This document shows positions 1 to 9,916 of a DNA stretch of 64,000 nt, piece after piece; the first letter of the stretch is position 1; each line of letters begins with the position of its first letter. The translations under genes and the position numbers were made by a program. The DNA comes from Nemertoderma westbladi (Eukaryota; Xenacoelomorpha; Nemertodermatida; Nemertodermatidae). The stretch is taken from NCBI GenBank assembly GCA_032718475.1, contig JAUCBJ010007243.1, positions 88,079-152,078 on the forward strand, written 5' to 3'. A model generated the notes under the pieces. That model ran no database searches and had not been told where the DNA came from. It saw nothing but the letters and a program-made list of their open reading frames with translations.

Positions 1-1190
1 TTGCCCTCTGACCGATGAGTAAATTTTTACGTGGGATAAAAAAATAATTTTGAGTTGAAGACCGAGTTTTATATCTATGAGTAGGCCTATCAAGGGTAAA
101 TGAGAAAAGTGTTTTTAAGCCAGAACAGTCGTAATTATATAAAATACTGCGCATTAAAGAAGCAAGTTGTAGTGTGTTTTTTGGATTGGAAGTGGGGTGA
201 ACTGGCGAAAGGTTACCATAACATGTCACAGTAACCATGACAACCGTTGCTAAGTCCAATAGGATCTCCATAGACCCCCTCTCAACCAGCGATATATGCA
301 TTATATTATGACTATGATATCAAGATATACTGTATATATACCACTGTACCGCTAACTGTTCCCTTTGAGTGAATATTGCCCCGACCAATCATTAAAAGAC
401 ATAGATATCGTAACCATGTTCATAGATACAGTACAGGCCACCAGAAAAAGCAGATTTCATCCAATGTGATCACATGTGAACACATTTGTTCAAGTCATCT
501 GATTGGCAGGTTATGGCGAGTTATCTTCTAGATCACACAGCAGGAGGCTAACTTGCTGGGACCGACAAAAGCTTTGTGTGCGGTGCGCCTGTATGTCTGA
601 TATCAGGTAGATGAGAGAGCCGCCAGGGCGTAACATTGCGGACATGGGCTGTATTGGTAGAGAGAGAACTACATACAAGACCACATGGAGGTTCATTGAG
701 TGTTTGGGAGTGGATGGGTATATGGATGGAGGAGCCTAGACCATTGAATAATTGATTTAGTGCAGGGAGATGTCGCGCCTAGTCTGACACCGAGAGGGCA
801 CAGAGAAACACCAGAAGATGCCTTAACATCACTAACTAACTATAGGCCTGCCTACTAGACACTATTAACCGCACACTATAAAGGTAAACAAAATCCTTAT
901 CGCATTTCCAGCTGCAGTGAGTGACAGTTAGCGGCAAACTACAGAGAGTTTCCAGATTACTAAGCGTTTCAAAAGTATTCAATTGTATCCTTTGGCGAAA
1001 AAATTTTGGTTGTTGCCATTTCAATTATGTTCAATTATGTTCAATTGTCCCGTTCAACAACATTACATTACACTGCGGTACACATTTGATAAAATGTGTT
1101 CACAATTGTACAATTCTGCGTTTTCTGGTGGCCTGTACTGTATAATACAATACTTGGTGAGGGTGAAGACCTTAGGATACGTAAGTGAAA
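1..1190. other. Upstream non-coding sequence, no gene seen
   Basis: Nothing in this stretch could be supported as a gene. The open frames are short (under 110 codons), overlap on both strands and resemble no family I know. The sequence is moderately AT-rich with scattered TAGGCCTA-type palindromes (for example near 82 and 842). It lies upstream of the nuclear receptor gene and could hold promoter or 5' untranslated exons, but I see no convincing TATA box or splice pair. Confidence 0.5.
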
Positions 1191-1194
1191 GGCA

Positions 1195-1350
1195 TGGGCA
1201 GCATTTTAATAGTCGGTCCAGGATTTGGAAGTCCCATATAATACAACGGAAAGGTTCGATTATTTATGGCAGCAGTAGTACCAGTACTCTTATGGGATTC
1301 AATGCTGGGCTCTAACCGCAGAGGATACCAAATCTCTGGATGGCCGCTAG
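1195..1350 (+). pseudogene. Degenerate RTE-like non-LTR retrotransposon fragment
   Basis: This stretch is clearly similar, base by base, to the complement of 11130-11290, which encodes the end of an RTE-like reverse transcriptase polyprotein. Shared landmarks are TCCAGGATTTGGAAGTC near 1216, the stretch around CAGTAGTACCAGTACTC near 1274, and ACCAAATCTCTGGATGG near 1328. Frames are interrupted and the piece ends abruptly at about 1345, so it is a dead fragment of the segment just after the RT domain. That the two loci belong to one repeat family is seen directly; the RTE assignment rests on the better-preserved copy. Confidence 0.5.
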
Positions 1351-1586
1351 GGGGCGAGCAGTAGTCTTGAGGACGGGGTAGCAGCGGTTGTTCCCCCGAG
1401 GTCATTGACCGGTGGATCTTGCAACTGCAGGCGATTCTAGGCCCATTATCTCAAGGTTTGAGTACCGAGGTCGGGCAACAGATCTGTTTGTGCGAAGGTT
1501 GCGTGGTCTCATACCAACGTCGTGCACACGGCCAGTATCTTTGTTATGCTATACCAGTATAGGTTCTGTAGTTTGTAACGGTAAAA

Positions 1587-2340
1587 CGAACATAGATCCT
1601 GCATGGCCTGACTTTGATGAATTTAGATCTTTGCGAACTTAGGTCCTACTGTATACATGCGAACATAGATCCTATTTGAGTGAACTTAGATCCTAACTAT
1701 AGGTGAACTTAGATCCTAACTAGGTGAACTTAGATCCTAACGAGGTGAACTTAGATCCTAACTAGGCGAACTTAGATCCTAACTAGGTGTACTTAGATCA
1801 CAATTTATGCTATTAAAAGCCTTTAGTAATCATCATGGTTGTCGCGAAGCAAACTTAGATCCCACGTGTATTATGCGTTGTCCGCGTTTTGTCGATATTA
1901 TACTGTAGTATATTGTACGGTGTTACAATAAGCAAATAAAAGTACTTATAATGCAAATAAGTCGTACACTAAAAGTAGTTGCAGAGTGACTCACCAACAA
2001 ACTATAATTTTTCAATTAATAGCCAATTCATTGCAATGTATTGGTGGTAGGATCTAAGTTCGTTTCCCTTCAAGCGTGATAATTACAGTCAGGTCTGCTG
2101 GTCTATGGGAATGACATTTCACATTAACACAGCTACGGTAAGGCAATTTATGGAAAGGTGGGATCTAAGTTCGTACGCTGAGGATCTAAGTTCCTATGGG
2201 AAGGATGTAAGTTCGTATAGGAAGGATCTACTGTAAGTTCGTATGGGAAGGATCTTAGTTCGCATGGGAAGGATCTATGTTCACCAAGATCTAAGTTCGT
2301 TCAGGATCTAAGGTGCTCTACTGCTCTAGGATCTAAAGCC
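1587..2340. repeat. Inverted pair of 21-bp minisatellites (fold-back structure)
   Basis: From about 1587 to 1800 the motif GAACTTAGATCC recurs roughly every 21 bp, at first diverged and then regular (for example 1681-1790), with AACTAGGT between copies. From about 2046 to 2340 the same motif returns in the opposite orientation as GGATCTAAGTTC, again about ten times with spacing near 20 bp. The arms flank about 250 bp of AT-rich sequence. Transcribed or single-stranded, the two arms could pair into a long imperfect stem. This resembles fold-back transposons with internally repeated arms. No coding capacity is visible, so its origin is unknown. Confidence 0.75.
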
Positions 2341-2678
2341 GGGGAACCGTTTGTAACATACGGACTGACAGACATGCTGTCTCTGTTAGTCTGCTGGTCT
2401 GTCTGTCTGTGTACTGACAGACTGTTGTACTGCAGTACTGTACTGTAAGTACACCAAGTACAGAACTGCAGAAGTACGTACAAAGTACATGACTGCATGA
2501 AGTAGGTCAGTAAATAGGTCAGAATCACAATCACTACACAGCACTATCAGTAGGTACCGGGCTGCCGGGCACTGCCTGACTGCTGCACCCGGTGCTGGGA
2601 ACCGGTAATATATTTTTTTATGGACATGGCAGTATGACATGCTGACATGACATGGCTTGACTGAATAACTAATAACTG
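2341..2678 (+). other. NR2C: Sequence directly upstream of the first coding exon
   Basis: No gene is visible here. The stretch is rich in short CTGTCTGT and GTACTG/CAGTAC motifs, many of them palindromic. If the start at 2679 is right, it contains at least part of a 5' untranslated region or the last non-coding exon. An in-frame TAA at 2673 lies just upstream of the proposed start codon, so the coding frame cannot extend further 5' without splicing. Confidence 0.4.
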
Positions 2679-2778
2679 ATGGAAACTTCACAAGATTCCG
2701 CAGATGGTGATGTCGATGGCTTTGACAATGATATCGGCCTATCAAATTCAAATACCGGTATTCACATTCTAGAAGAAG
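2679..2778 (+). CDS. NR2C: NR2C-type nuclear receptor, exon 1 (N-terminus)
   Basis: This is the proposed first coding exon, 33 codons plus one base. It begins METSQDSADGDVDGFDN and is acidic, as in many nuclear receptor A/B regions. The ATG at 2679 is preceded by an in-frame stop at 2673 and has G at +4 but C at -3, so its context is mediocre. The exon ends at AAG|GTGGGT, a fair donor, in phase 1. Phase 1 matches the acceptor of the next exon at 3662, giving a split Asp codon. The evidence is the open frame, the phase agreement and the donor. The N-terminus of this family is not conserved, so similarity cannot confirm it. An alternative acceptor at 2703 (CCGCAG) with an upstream exon is possible. 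Confidence 0.5.
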
Positions 2779-3661
2779 GTGGGTGTTTTATTTTCACTTT
2801 TCGACATGCGTTATACCAGTAGGCCTATACCAGTTGCCAGTCTACCAGTCAGCCAGTACTGCAGTAGGTACCGGACCGGTATATGTCATATGTTATAGCC
2901 TACTGTACGTACGTACACGTACCGGTACAGTACAATTCCCCCATCGGCAGATCGGGCTTGCACGGCCAGCTTTCCTTCTGGCATCTGGCAGATTGGTACC
3001 AATACCAACAAACACTGAAACAGCTACATATACAATACAGGACAGCTATGTTCATATTGCAGGACAATATGGAGTACGGTAATGCAGCGGTGCTTAGTAG
3101 GCCTACAATGGCAGGTTATTACCTAAACAATTAATACAGAAATACGATAGAATAGCCTACTATGTACTAGCAGACTAGCTCAGGTCTGCAGGATCAGATT
3201 CTGGTACCGGTTCCAGCTTCATTTTTTGTCCGTAATGCTGTAATTGTAATCCCCGTTGTCGGCTGTGGTTATCCGCAATCGGTATAGCGTAAAGCTAATT
3301 CCATAATCAATTTGGTGCACACCACTTGTGATTTTTTTTCAAAATTGCTCATTTATAGGCCTAGGGAAAGGAGCAGGTTACAGAGGCGGGCTTTTCTATC
3401 CAAAATAATAAACATCACTTTACCAATTGACTGATTGATGGAAACCATATGGTCAGACACAGACAGTCAGTAGTCGCATGGTCAGACACAGACAGTCAGT
3501 AGTCGCATGGTCAGACAGTCAATATATAGTCACTCTATAGGCCTAACCAAAAAAAATCAGGCGGTCAAGTGGCGGTCCTACGAATTACCCCAAAACACCC
3601 CAAGTACTGCCTTTTTAATAAACACGACATGACTTCTTGAAACCTCATTCATTTTGTTTAG
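2779..3661 (+). other. NR2C: Intron 1 of the NR2C gene
   Basis: The intron opens with GTGGGT and closes with TTTTGTTTAG. It contains many TACCGGTA-like palindromes (2870-2940) and a short tandem repeat at 3451. A 99-codon open frame at 2783-3082 has no recognisable motif and starts inside the intron, so I do not call it a gene. Confidence 0.5.
3451..3521 (+). repeat. 29-bp tandem repeat, about 2.4 copies
   Basis: The unit starts GGTCAGACACAGACAGTC and ends AGTAGTCGCAT. It is present at 3451-3479 and 3480-3508 without a difference, then partially to about 3521. It lies within intron 1, and the perfect identity implies a recent duplication. Confidence 0.9.
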
Positions 3662-3886
3662 ATAAAACGATTACAGAGAGTACCGGTAACTTTAGCTTAC
3701 CTGGAAGCAGCGACAGTCCCACCGAGAATGGCGAAGATGCCACCGATGATAACGCCAGTTTATGCGAGGATGCGCAAGGTGACATTGATACAGCAGGCGC
3801 GGTCGGCCCTAACCTACCTTACAGCATACTAGCTCCAACCCTCAACGCAATGTTCGCTGCTCCCTTCAACACACCCTTTACAGGAA
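3662..3886 (+). CDS. NR2C: NR2C-type nuclear receptor, exon 2 (acidic A/B region)
   Basis: An exon of 225 nt with phase 1 at both ends, so its skipping would keep the frame. The acceptor is CATTTTGTTTAG and the donor is GAA|GTTAGT. It supplies about residues 34-109. The first half is Ser/Thr/Asp/Glu-rich (for example SSDSPTENGEDATDDNAS) and probably disordered. The second half is more hydrophobic (LPYSILAPTLNAMFAAPF). Such N-terminal regions usually carry activation functions and phosphorylation sites; nothing specific is visible. The phase fits both neighbours, joining a split Asp codon upstream and a split Ser codon downstream. A stop (TAG at 3889) follows directly after the donor, which argues for splicing here. 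Confidence 0.68.
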
Positions 3887-4042
3887 GTTAGTATATTACT
3901 ATTACAATGTGAGTGCAAGAATTGTTAAACTGAATTTAATTTTGTGGAAACTGTATCCGAAGGATGCGGGAGATTTGATTCAGATTTAACAGAGATTTCA
4001 CGAGCGTTGTAAAATCTCCGTTGATCATTGCCATTGCACCTA

Positions 4043-4102
4043 TTACATTGTAGTTATTCTTCAACCTTTTATAAATAAGACTGAAGAATAACTACAATGT
4101 AA
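4043..4102. repeat. Perfect 21-bp inverted repeat (hairpin)
   Basis: TTACATTGTAGTTATTCTTCA at 4043-4063 splits as TTACATTGTAG plus TTATTCTTCA and is matched exactly by its reverse complement at 4082-4102, with an 18-nt loop. It lies in intron 2. It may be the relic of a short fold-back element. Confidence 0.85.
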
Positions 4103-4140
4103 TTGTATTGAATTGATATGAATATGAATTGATATGAACA

Positions 4141-4256
4141 CGAATAACTTTCAGATTGTGTTACATAATTTGGAATCCCCGTATGGCCAGATTTCCAGCA
4201 GGACCAGCGAATCACTATATAGTGATACGTATGTAACACAATCTGAAAGTTATTCG
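4141..4256. repeat. Perfect 25-bp inverted repeat with a central palindrome
   Basis: The left arm at 4141-4165 starts CGAATAACTTTCAGATTG. The right arm at 4232-4256 is its exact reverse complement, ending AATCTGAAAGTTATTCG. Between the arms lies a second palindrome, ATCACTATATAGTGAT, near 4211. The whole forms a compact hairpin of 116 bp and may be a tiny non-autonomous inverted-repeat element in intron 2. Confidence 0.85.
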
Positions 4257-4373
4257 TATTGCATGCATTGTTGCCCAGCAGCTATTGGATGAACAAAATG
4301 TTCCAAAATATGTATTTTTAAATAAAATAAAGGTAACAGTTCCGTATAGCACTACATTTGTATAACTTAAATC

Positions 4374-4990
4374 ATTGTTACCATGGTAACATTGTGGAGT
4401 TCTAGAACAACATATACATATTATACACTATTCTAGAACATAAATAAAATAAAAATATAATGTTCTAGAACATAGCTAGTTATTTTTCAAATTTAAAATA
4501 GATAGTAATTAGAAAAAATTATTCGATAATTGTTGGGGTGTGAAATGCAAAAGCCAAATTATGGCAATTATAAGACAGGTATGAAGAAAAATAAGGAAAA
4601 TATACGACGCCAGAGCTTTGTGTGGGGAGGGCATTAACTATGAAGATTAATTCTCCGAAAAACTGACAACACATGTGGAGGCAACAGATAAGAAAAGGAA
4701 AAATAAACGGATTTCATGAGATATTAAAGGCCAACAAAAGCCAATACCCAAGGGATAATTAAACTAATTAGTTACCGTACATCAGTTTACAAAAATTATA
4801 TTATCAATATTAATTTAAATGTATTCAGAAATTTATTTAAAAATATTTTTAATTTACTAGCTATTTTAAAATTATATAAAACTAGCTATATGATTAGAAC
4901 ATTATATTTTTTATTTTATTTATGTTCTAGAATAGTGTATATTACTTTTCTATTGTTCTAGAACTCTTCAACGTTGCCATAGTAACAATG
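4374..4990. mobile_element. MITE-like element with ~150-bp terminal inverted repeats
   Basis: The element is 617 bp. The left end reads CATTGTTACCATGGTAAC and the right end is its near-complement, ending GTTGCCATAGTAACAATG. Similarity between the arms continues inward for about 150 bp each, including GTTCTAGAAC, ACACTATTCTAGAACATAAA and TAGCTAGTT. The interior (about 4520-4835) has no open frame. This is a non-autonomous DNA transposon or fold-back element. I could not identify a clear target-site duplication and so do not assign a superfamily. The arms carry five TTCTAGAA motifs (4401, 4432, 4464, 4925, 4956), a motif that recurs elsewhere in this gene. Confidence 0.8.
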
Positions 4991-5224
4991 GATATATATT
5001 TTAATAATGTAGTAATCCAAGTCTAACCAAAATAAAATACCGTCGCGCAAAAGTAAAACCTTTGTACCGGTACGGTAACTTTCGAACGCCCAAATCTCAT
5101 CTAATTTTTCATCTTAATATCATGTTCATGTTGGGCCACTAAGCTATAGTTTTATTATACCCCCTCGACCTCGGTATAATATTAGACAATGTAATGAGAA
5201 TTACATATTGAACTGGAACATGAG

Positions 5225-5600
5225 ATAACTGAAAAGGTATTTTGTTTGGTTCCAAAAGAAAGTTAAAGAAGGTAACTAAGTTTGAAGTCACTAGTAATGG
5301 ACATAAGATTGAAAATAAAAAGGAAGTTAAATATTTAGGCGCCACATTGGATAACTGCTTATCAGGAGAAAGCATAGTGAAAAATATTTTCTCGAAAGTT
5401 AACAGTAGGCTTAGGTTTCTATACAGAAACCAAAATAGTTTAAACACCGACTCCCGCAAGTTACTTTGCTCTTCTTTAATACAGTGTCACATGGACTATG
5501 CATGCTCTTCTTGGTATGAAGGCTTAACCAAACAGCTTAAATGTAAATTACAAGTAGCTCAGAATGAGATCAGTTCTGATCCTCGTGTGGCTTTATTTTC
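5225..5600 (+). pseudogene. C-terminal reverse transcriptase fragment of a non-LTR retrotransposon
   Basis: An open frame at 5242-5613 encodes VKYLGATLDNCLSGES near residue 29 and, near residue 77, SSLIQCHMDYACSSWY followed by EGLTKQLKCKLQVAQN. The pattern YLG-x-x-LD ... L-x-x-SLI-x-x-x-x-DYA-x-x-x-WY ... K-L-x-x-x-QN is typical of the RT thumb and the region after it in jockey/CR1-type non-LTR elements. The catalytic palm motifs are absent, so this is a truncated remnant. Similarity stops near 5568; the tail to the stop is unrelated. It sits in intron 2 in the same orientation as the host gene. The family is likely; the exact clade is uncertain. Confidence 0.68.
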
Positions 5601-5867
5601 ACTCACTCACTAACGTTCGTTCGTGTAACAAAGCCACTCGGATCATCACACTGTAAAGTGCTACTTTACACACAAGTAAAGTATGTAAATCGTTATTTCT
5701 TATTGGCATCATACATTTATAGTGTGAAAAGTAAAACTTTCAGCTATTTGAGCCGCGTCTTTATGTACACATTGAGAAAAGCAATTTAAATAGGCTACCA
5801 ATTAATTAAAGTCATTATTATTTATTATATTTATTATATTATTCATTATATTACACCACATTATATA

Positions 5868-6290
5868 ATGTGACCCCAAAAAAAATTATTCATCACCAAA
5901 TAAAATAAAGTCACCCCCAAATAAAATTATTCAAGCACCAAAATAAATTTTTCAACACCAAAAACAATTATTCAACACCAAAACCAATTATTCAACACCA
6001 AAACCAATTATTCAATACCAAAATAAATAAATGCTCCCCAAAACCAATTATTAGCACCAAAATAAATGACAAATCCCCCAAAATAATTACAAATTTTCCA
6101 TGTTTTCCCAAATCAAATACATTTCCGCCCAAAATAAATACATTTTCCCCCAAAACAAATACATTTTCCCCCAAAACAAATACATTTTTCCCCAAAACAA
6201 GTACATTTTTCCCCAAAACAAGTACATTTTTCCCCAAAACAAGTACATTTTCCCCCAAAACAAATACATTTTCCCCCAAAACAAATACAT
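5868..6290. repeat. A/C-rich minisatellite, ~20-bp then 21-bp units
   Basis: From about 5868 to 6070, imperfect ~20-bp units built on AATTATTCAACACCAAAACC recur. From about 6110 to 6290 the unit changes to 21 bp, CAAAACAAATACATTTTCCC plus C, in about nine copies with small changes in the C-run. Because 21 is a multiple of three, the array stays open in several frames and produces heptapeptide repeats (QNKYIFP on +, MYLFWGK on -). These are artefacts of the repeat and not genes. Confidence 0.9.
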
Positions 6291-6350
6291 TTTATTCTTA
6301 AATTGTTACCTTTTCGCTCGAATATACCCCAAAATCGGGAGACAATTTTT

Positions 6351-6427
6351 CACTTTTTTCCCTAGGTAAAAAAAGTATTCTTTAGGATTGCATTGATTTT
6401 ACTTTTTTTCCCGGTGAAAAAAGTAAA
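6351..6427. repeat. Two adjacent quasi-palindromes
   Basis: 6351-6376 reads ACTTTTTTCCC, then TAGG, then TAAAAAAAGT. 6398-6427 reads TTTACTTTTTTTCCC, then GGTGAAAAAAGTAAA. Each folds on itself nearly perfectly, and they resemble each other. They lie in intron 2 with no known function. Confidence 0.7.
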
Positions 6428-6470
6428 GTAAACTATTTTTGGTGGAATTTCTTAAATTTTATTACGTATA

Positions 6471-6560
6471 TTGATAATAATAATAATAATAATATATATT
6501 TATTTATATAGCGCCAAATTTACATAATATACGTACTCTAAGGCGCTGACAACACATAGT
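6471..6560. repeat. ATA microsatellite followed by an AGCGCC...GGCGCT module
   Basis: A run of ATA triplets (about 6472-6495) is followed by TTTATATAGCGCCAAATTT and CTCTAAGGCGCTGACAA. This composite, with GCGCC and GGCGC in inverted orientation, resembles the ends of dispersed repeats I associate with marine invertebrate genomes. That recognition is loose. Confidence 0.45.
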
Positions 6561-7269
6561 ACACAGTAATTAATAGTTCGTGACTGCAATAGCAATAGTT
6601 ATGAAATAAAAAATCAACTAAAATAATGTAGTAATTAAAAACCAACAATAAAAACATCATAAAATATAGTAAAAACAAACAATAAAAACGATCATCGTAA
6701 ATATTGTAGCATATAGTAAAAAACAAACAATAAAAAAACGATCAACGCAAGCATTCCAGTGCGGGTTAAATTAAAATGTACAGAAAAAGTACATTGAAAG
6801 AGTATCGACGTAGAAAAGGTTTGCAAGTATTTTGAACAAAATCCATCACACACTCAAAAGTTATTGCAACTTTAGTGTCTGCAAGGCGAACTCAAAAACG
6901 GACTCAATATCCTATATTGGGAGTTAAAGAGTACAGTAATTTGAATTGCAGTAACTATGGAAACAATATAGTTAATTACTGTAGTTCAATTTAATTTATT
7001 TTGTAACACTACTGTCATATTATCAACCAACACTGACATATTAATAAATAAACTTGCCTGTTTAAGATACCGAAAAAAAACATCAAATAATACGAAAAAA
7101 TTGAATTCGTATCGTATAATACGATGAATATTTTTCGTATTTCGTATCGTATTTTCGTATCTTACTATTTTGTAAATATTAATGTTTTCAACAGTCAAGC
7201 CAAAGATCACACACCACTTATTTCTTTACAATTTTTTTCTCTCAAAATTGGTGTATAAATTAGGTTTAT
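6561..7269. other. AT-rich intron 2 sequence, no gene seen
   Basis: Open frames are short and of low complexity. There are repeated AAACAAACAATAAAAA stretches (6590-6740) and some TACGA/CGTAT-rich sequence (7080-7165). I see no exon, RNA gene or complete mobile element. Confidence 0.5.
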
Positions 7270-7270
7270 T

Positions 7271-7334
7271 ACAGTTTTACACTACAGTTTTACACTACAG
7301 TTTTACACTACAGTTTTACATTATTGCAGTTTTA
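7271..7334 (+). repeat. 13-bp tandem repeat (ACAGTTTTACACT), about 4.5 copies
   Basis: Units start at 7271, 7284, 7297 and 7310 with almost no differences, followed by a degenerate copy (GCAGTTTTAC) to about 7334. It lies in intron 2. Confidence 0.9.
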
Positions 7335-7336
7335 CT

Positions 7337-8393
7337 ATGTCAATAAAATGTGTAAGAAAGGAGGATCGTTAATCGCATGGTAATTATCTTTAGAATATTA
7401 ATAAAAATACCACTGAAATATAATCTATTTACAGTTTAAATAAACTAGTGAGGAAAACTCTAATAGCGCCTACAAGGCCGTGATGTTATGATAAGGCATT
7501 CTAGTGAGAGAATAAAAGAAATAAACCATAGTTTTATTGTAGTATTAGTTTGACTTCGAGTTTTGAATCAAATTCATGGTAGGGCCCTACATCAAATTCA
7601 AAATTATTCCAGATATAACGGTAGTTGGCCTAGGTACATCAGTACAGTATGCACAAAGTGGCATGGTAATATGGTAAGGCCTACTATTTGGGCCGTGTTG
7701 CATAACGTCCTTATGGATAGTTGGCAAAATACAATACATCTACAATACATACAATACAACACGATAAAATACGTATCTTGAATTTTTTGTGTTGTATCAT
7801 ATTTTCTTAAAATTGCATTCGTATCGTATCGTATCGTGAAAAATTGGTTTGTATCGTATCGTATCCTATCCCGGCTCAACGGTACGGTTGCGATACCGCT
7901 AAAGTTCTATTGTGGTAATAGGTGTGTTGTGTAGAGTAGGTCTACTTGGGACTTTTTTCCGAGACGTTTTTTGGGACGGATTTTCGGATGTTTTTTCAGA
8001 TGGAAATCTTGCCCAAAAATGCGCAGAATGCTACCATTATTTATTAATATAAAGTAAAACTATTCTAGAACAAAATAGTAACAAATGTGCCAAGAAATGT
8101 GCGAAATTAAACCTCCAAACGAAACGGTACTTAAGAGGTTAGAAAATTGTCTTTAATATTATAATATGGAATCCCTGCCAAAAAACAGAGAGCTGTTTAA
8201 GTTGTTCTTTCTAACTAATAGTTCTGGTTTCTCATTTGAATTAATTTTATTTTACCCTGTAAGATTAGGAGATCCTACCCAGTGGGGCATTCAAAAGAAA
8301 TGAATAGATTGGTGCAAAATATAATATGGATTGGATATATGGATGGATTGATCAGATGTAAATTGTAAACATAATATTTTCTATTTTTTTTAG
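7337..8393. other. NR2C: Remainder of intron 2, with a TATCG repeat
   Basis: No gene is seen. At 7819-7870 there is an interrupted run of GTATC pentamers (CGTATCGTATCGTATCGTG and again after AAAAATTGGTTT). Related TACGA-type sequence occurs at 7085-7165 and 7740-7775 in the other orientation. The stretch closes with CTATTTTTTTTAG, a good polypyrimidine tract and acceptor for the DNA-binding-domain exon. Confidence 0.55.
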
Positions 8394-8762
8394 GTTCTCC
8401 TCAACTGAATCGCCTACTAACAGTCTCAGTTCCCGGTGACGTCAACGACGTTGCTGTGACGTCACAGAAAAGCGACGTATCCATGGAGATGGATGGTTTC
8501 CAGGTAGAGGGGGCCACAGCCACAGATTGCTTTGTATTCGGACGGGATTACCTCTGTTTGGTGTGCGGGGACAAGGCCTCCGGTAGACACTACGGGGTGC
8601 TCAGTTGCGAGGGTTGCAAGGGATTCTTTAAGCGGAGTATCCGTAAAGGTATTCGTTACGCTTGTCGCGGGCAGCGGGATTGCACCGTCACCAAACACCA
8701 TCGCAACCGGTGTCAGTTCTGTCGGCTAAAGAAATGTTTGGATATCGGGATGCGGATAGATG
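8394..8762 (+). CDS. NR2C: NR2C-type nuclear receptor, exon 3 (DNA-binding domain)
   Basis: This exon encodes residues 109-232, including the whole zinc-finger domain. Finger 1 cysteines are C163, C166, C180 and C183; finger 2 cysteines are C199, C205, C215 and C218. The P-box lies in [15 protein letters not shown], typical of receptors that read AGGTCA half-sites. [15 protein letters not shown] is strongly TR2/TR4-like. Family members bind AGGTCA direct repeats as homo- or heterodimers in the nucleus, acting mainly as repressors. The acceptor is TTTTTTTTAG and the donor is ATG|GTAAGA, phase 1 on both sides. All eight zinc ligands and the recognition helix are intact, so nothing suggests a pseudogene. 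About 50 residues before the fingers are not conserved. Confidence 0.96.
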
Positions 8763-8827
8763 GTAAGAGTCAATAAAAGTATCATTTCAGTCATTCCAAA
8801 ATCTAAGCTAACTCTAATCTAAGTTTT

Positions 8828-9295
8828 AATATCACAATCACAACGCGTTTCGAATTTATTAAATTCGTCATCAGGTGAGAACAGTAAAACACAATCAGCA
8901 GTATTAATTGTAGTACCTACGACAAGATAACGTTTAAAGTGTGCAGTACAGAAAACTCCATAATATTTCAATTTGAATGTCCCTCTCAAATAATCCCAAA
9001 CCTTCAATCATTGTCTACAACATTGGTGACCCGAGTTAGGTACTGGACTCTGGTCTCTTGTAGACTCTGGTACCAGAGTTGTAGAGAGACTCCTAGCTCC
9101 GTTTGCTTGAAATTTTATGCAAATTGGGATTATTTTGGAGGGACATTCAAATTGAAATATTATGGAGTTTTCTGGACTGTACACTTTAAACTTTATCTTG
9201 TCGTAGGTACTACAATTAATACTGCTGATTGTGTTTTACTGTTCTCACCTGATGACGAATTTAATAAATTCGAAACGCGTTGTGATTGTGATATT
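8828..9295. mobile_element. 468-bp element with ~170-bp terminal inverted repeats
   Basis: The left arm starts AATATCACAATCACAACGCG and the right arm ends CGCGTTGTGATTGTGATATT. The arms match closely for about 170 bp, including the stretches around ATTTATTAAATTCGTCATCAGG and TTTCAATTTGAATGTCCCTC (each written here only in part on one strand). The centre (about 9004-9124) contains CTCTGGTACCAGAG-like palindromic sequence and no coding capacity. It sits in intron 3, just after the DNA-binding-domain exon. It is non-autonomous. Part of the arm (CTGATGA, 7-bp stem, AAAC) resembles hairpins found near the ends of some retroelements. Confidence 0.8.
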
Positions 9296-9784
9296 ATGTT
9301 TATATTTTTATAATGTTGACACTTGCTTCTCTTGCAGTAATCTATATCATTAGAACCGCCTTTGTCAGCAGATACCGAATCTCCAAAGACTACAAATAAT
9401 GCCGACTAAGATGGTTAAATATTGCCAAATATGCATTTTTTAACGGCTTGTTGTAGCTAAATAATATTTGAAACTTGGAAAATCCGGCCAGGCCAGCATT
9501 AACACGTTAGCTGCTGCTCAGAAACCACTGTTTCTTTGTAACTGCGGATTGTGCATTTTGTGGGAATGCCTTTGGGCACCGGCGTTCAGATTCACTCTCA
9601 TTGTATTTATAAAACAACGGAGAACCACCCTGGAAAAACCGCATCTCAATAACTCCGCCCAGTCTAGAGGTTGTAGTTTGAATTTTATCTAAATTCTATT
9701 TTATTTTTTGGTGCATGATTTTAATCTTACATGATTAAAATATTTCCATCACATTTATAAATTTATTATTATTACTTTTGGCCA
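9296..9784. other. Intron 3 sequence, no gene seen
   Basis: An open frame at 9468-9692 (74 codons) shows no motif I recognise, and nothing else suggests coding. No element with clear ends was found. Confidence 0.45.
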
Positions 9785-9916
9785 CGTTTCGGTATATCAT
9801 GCCTCTTCAGTAGGCCTGACATTCACCTTTTTATTTATTACACTTATACTGAAGAGGCAGTCTTTAGTTGCATCTAATTTAGTTGCGCTACTGAAGAGGC
9901 CTGATAGACCGAAACG
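9785..9916. repeat. Short inverted-repeat element (CGTTTCGG...CCGAAACG)
   Basis: The left arm at 9785-9811 (CGTTTCGGTATATCATGCC plus TCTTCAG) pairs with the right arm at 9891-9916 (CTGAAGAGGCCTGATAG plus ACCGAAACG). A third copy of CTGAAGAGGC lies at 9849. Motifs of the form CTGAAGAGG...CGAAACG are common in hairpins of invertebrate retroelements; here no element body is attached. Confidence 0.7.

Noticed and set aside
836-1315. Overlapping short open frames on both strands
   Set aside because: No similarity to known families except the retroelement piece from 1195, which is not in one continuous frame.
2783-3134. Open frames of 99 and 83 codons
   Set aside because: Located in intron 1, overlapping in different frames, with no recognisable motif.
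5992-6369. Open frames with MYLFWGK and QNKYIFP heptapeptide repeats
   Set aside because: Produced on both strands by a 21-bp minisatellite.
8437-8464. Two perfect TGACGTCA (CRE) palindromes 20 bp apart
   Set aside because: They lie inside coding exon 3 and are accounted for by codons for Gly-Asp-Val and Val-Thr-Ser; there is no promoter context.
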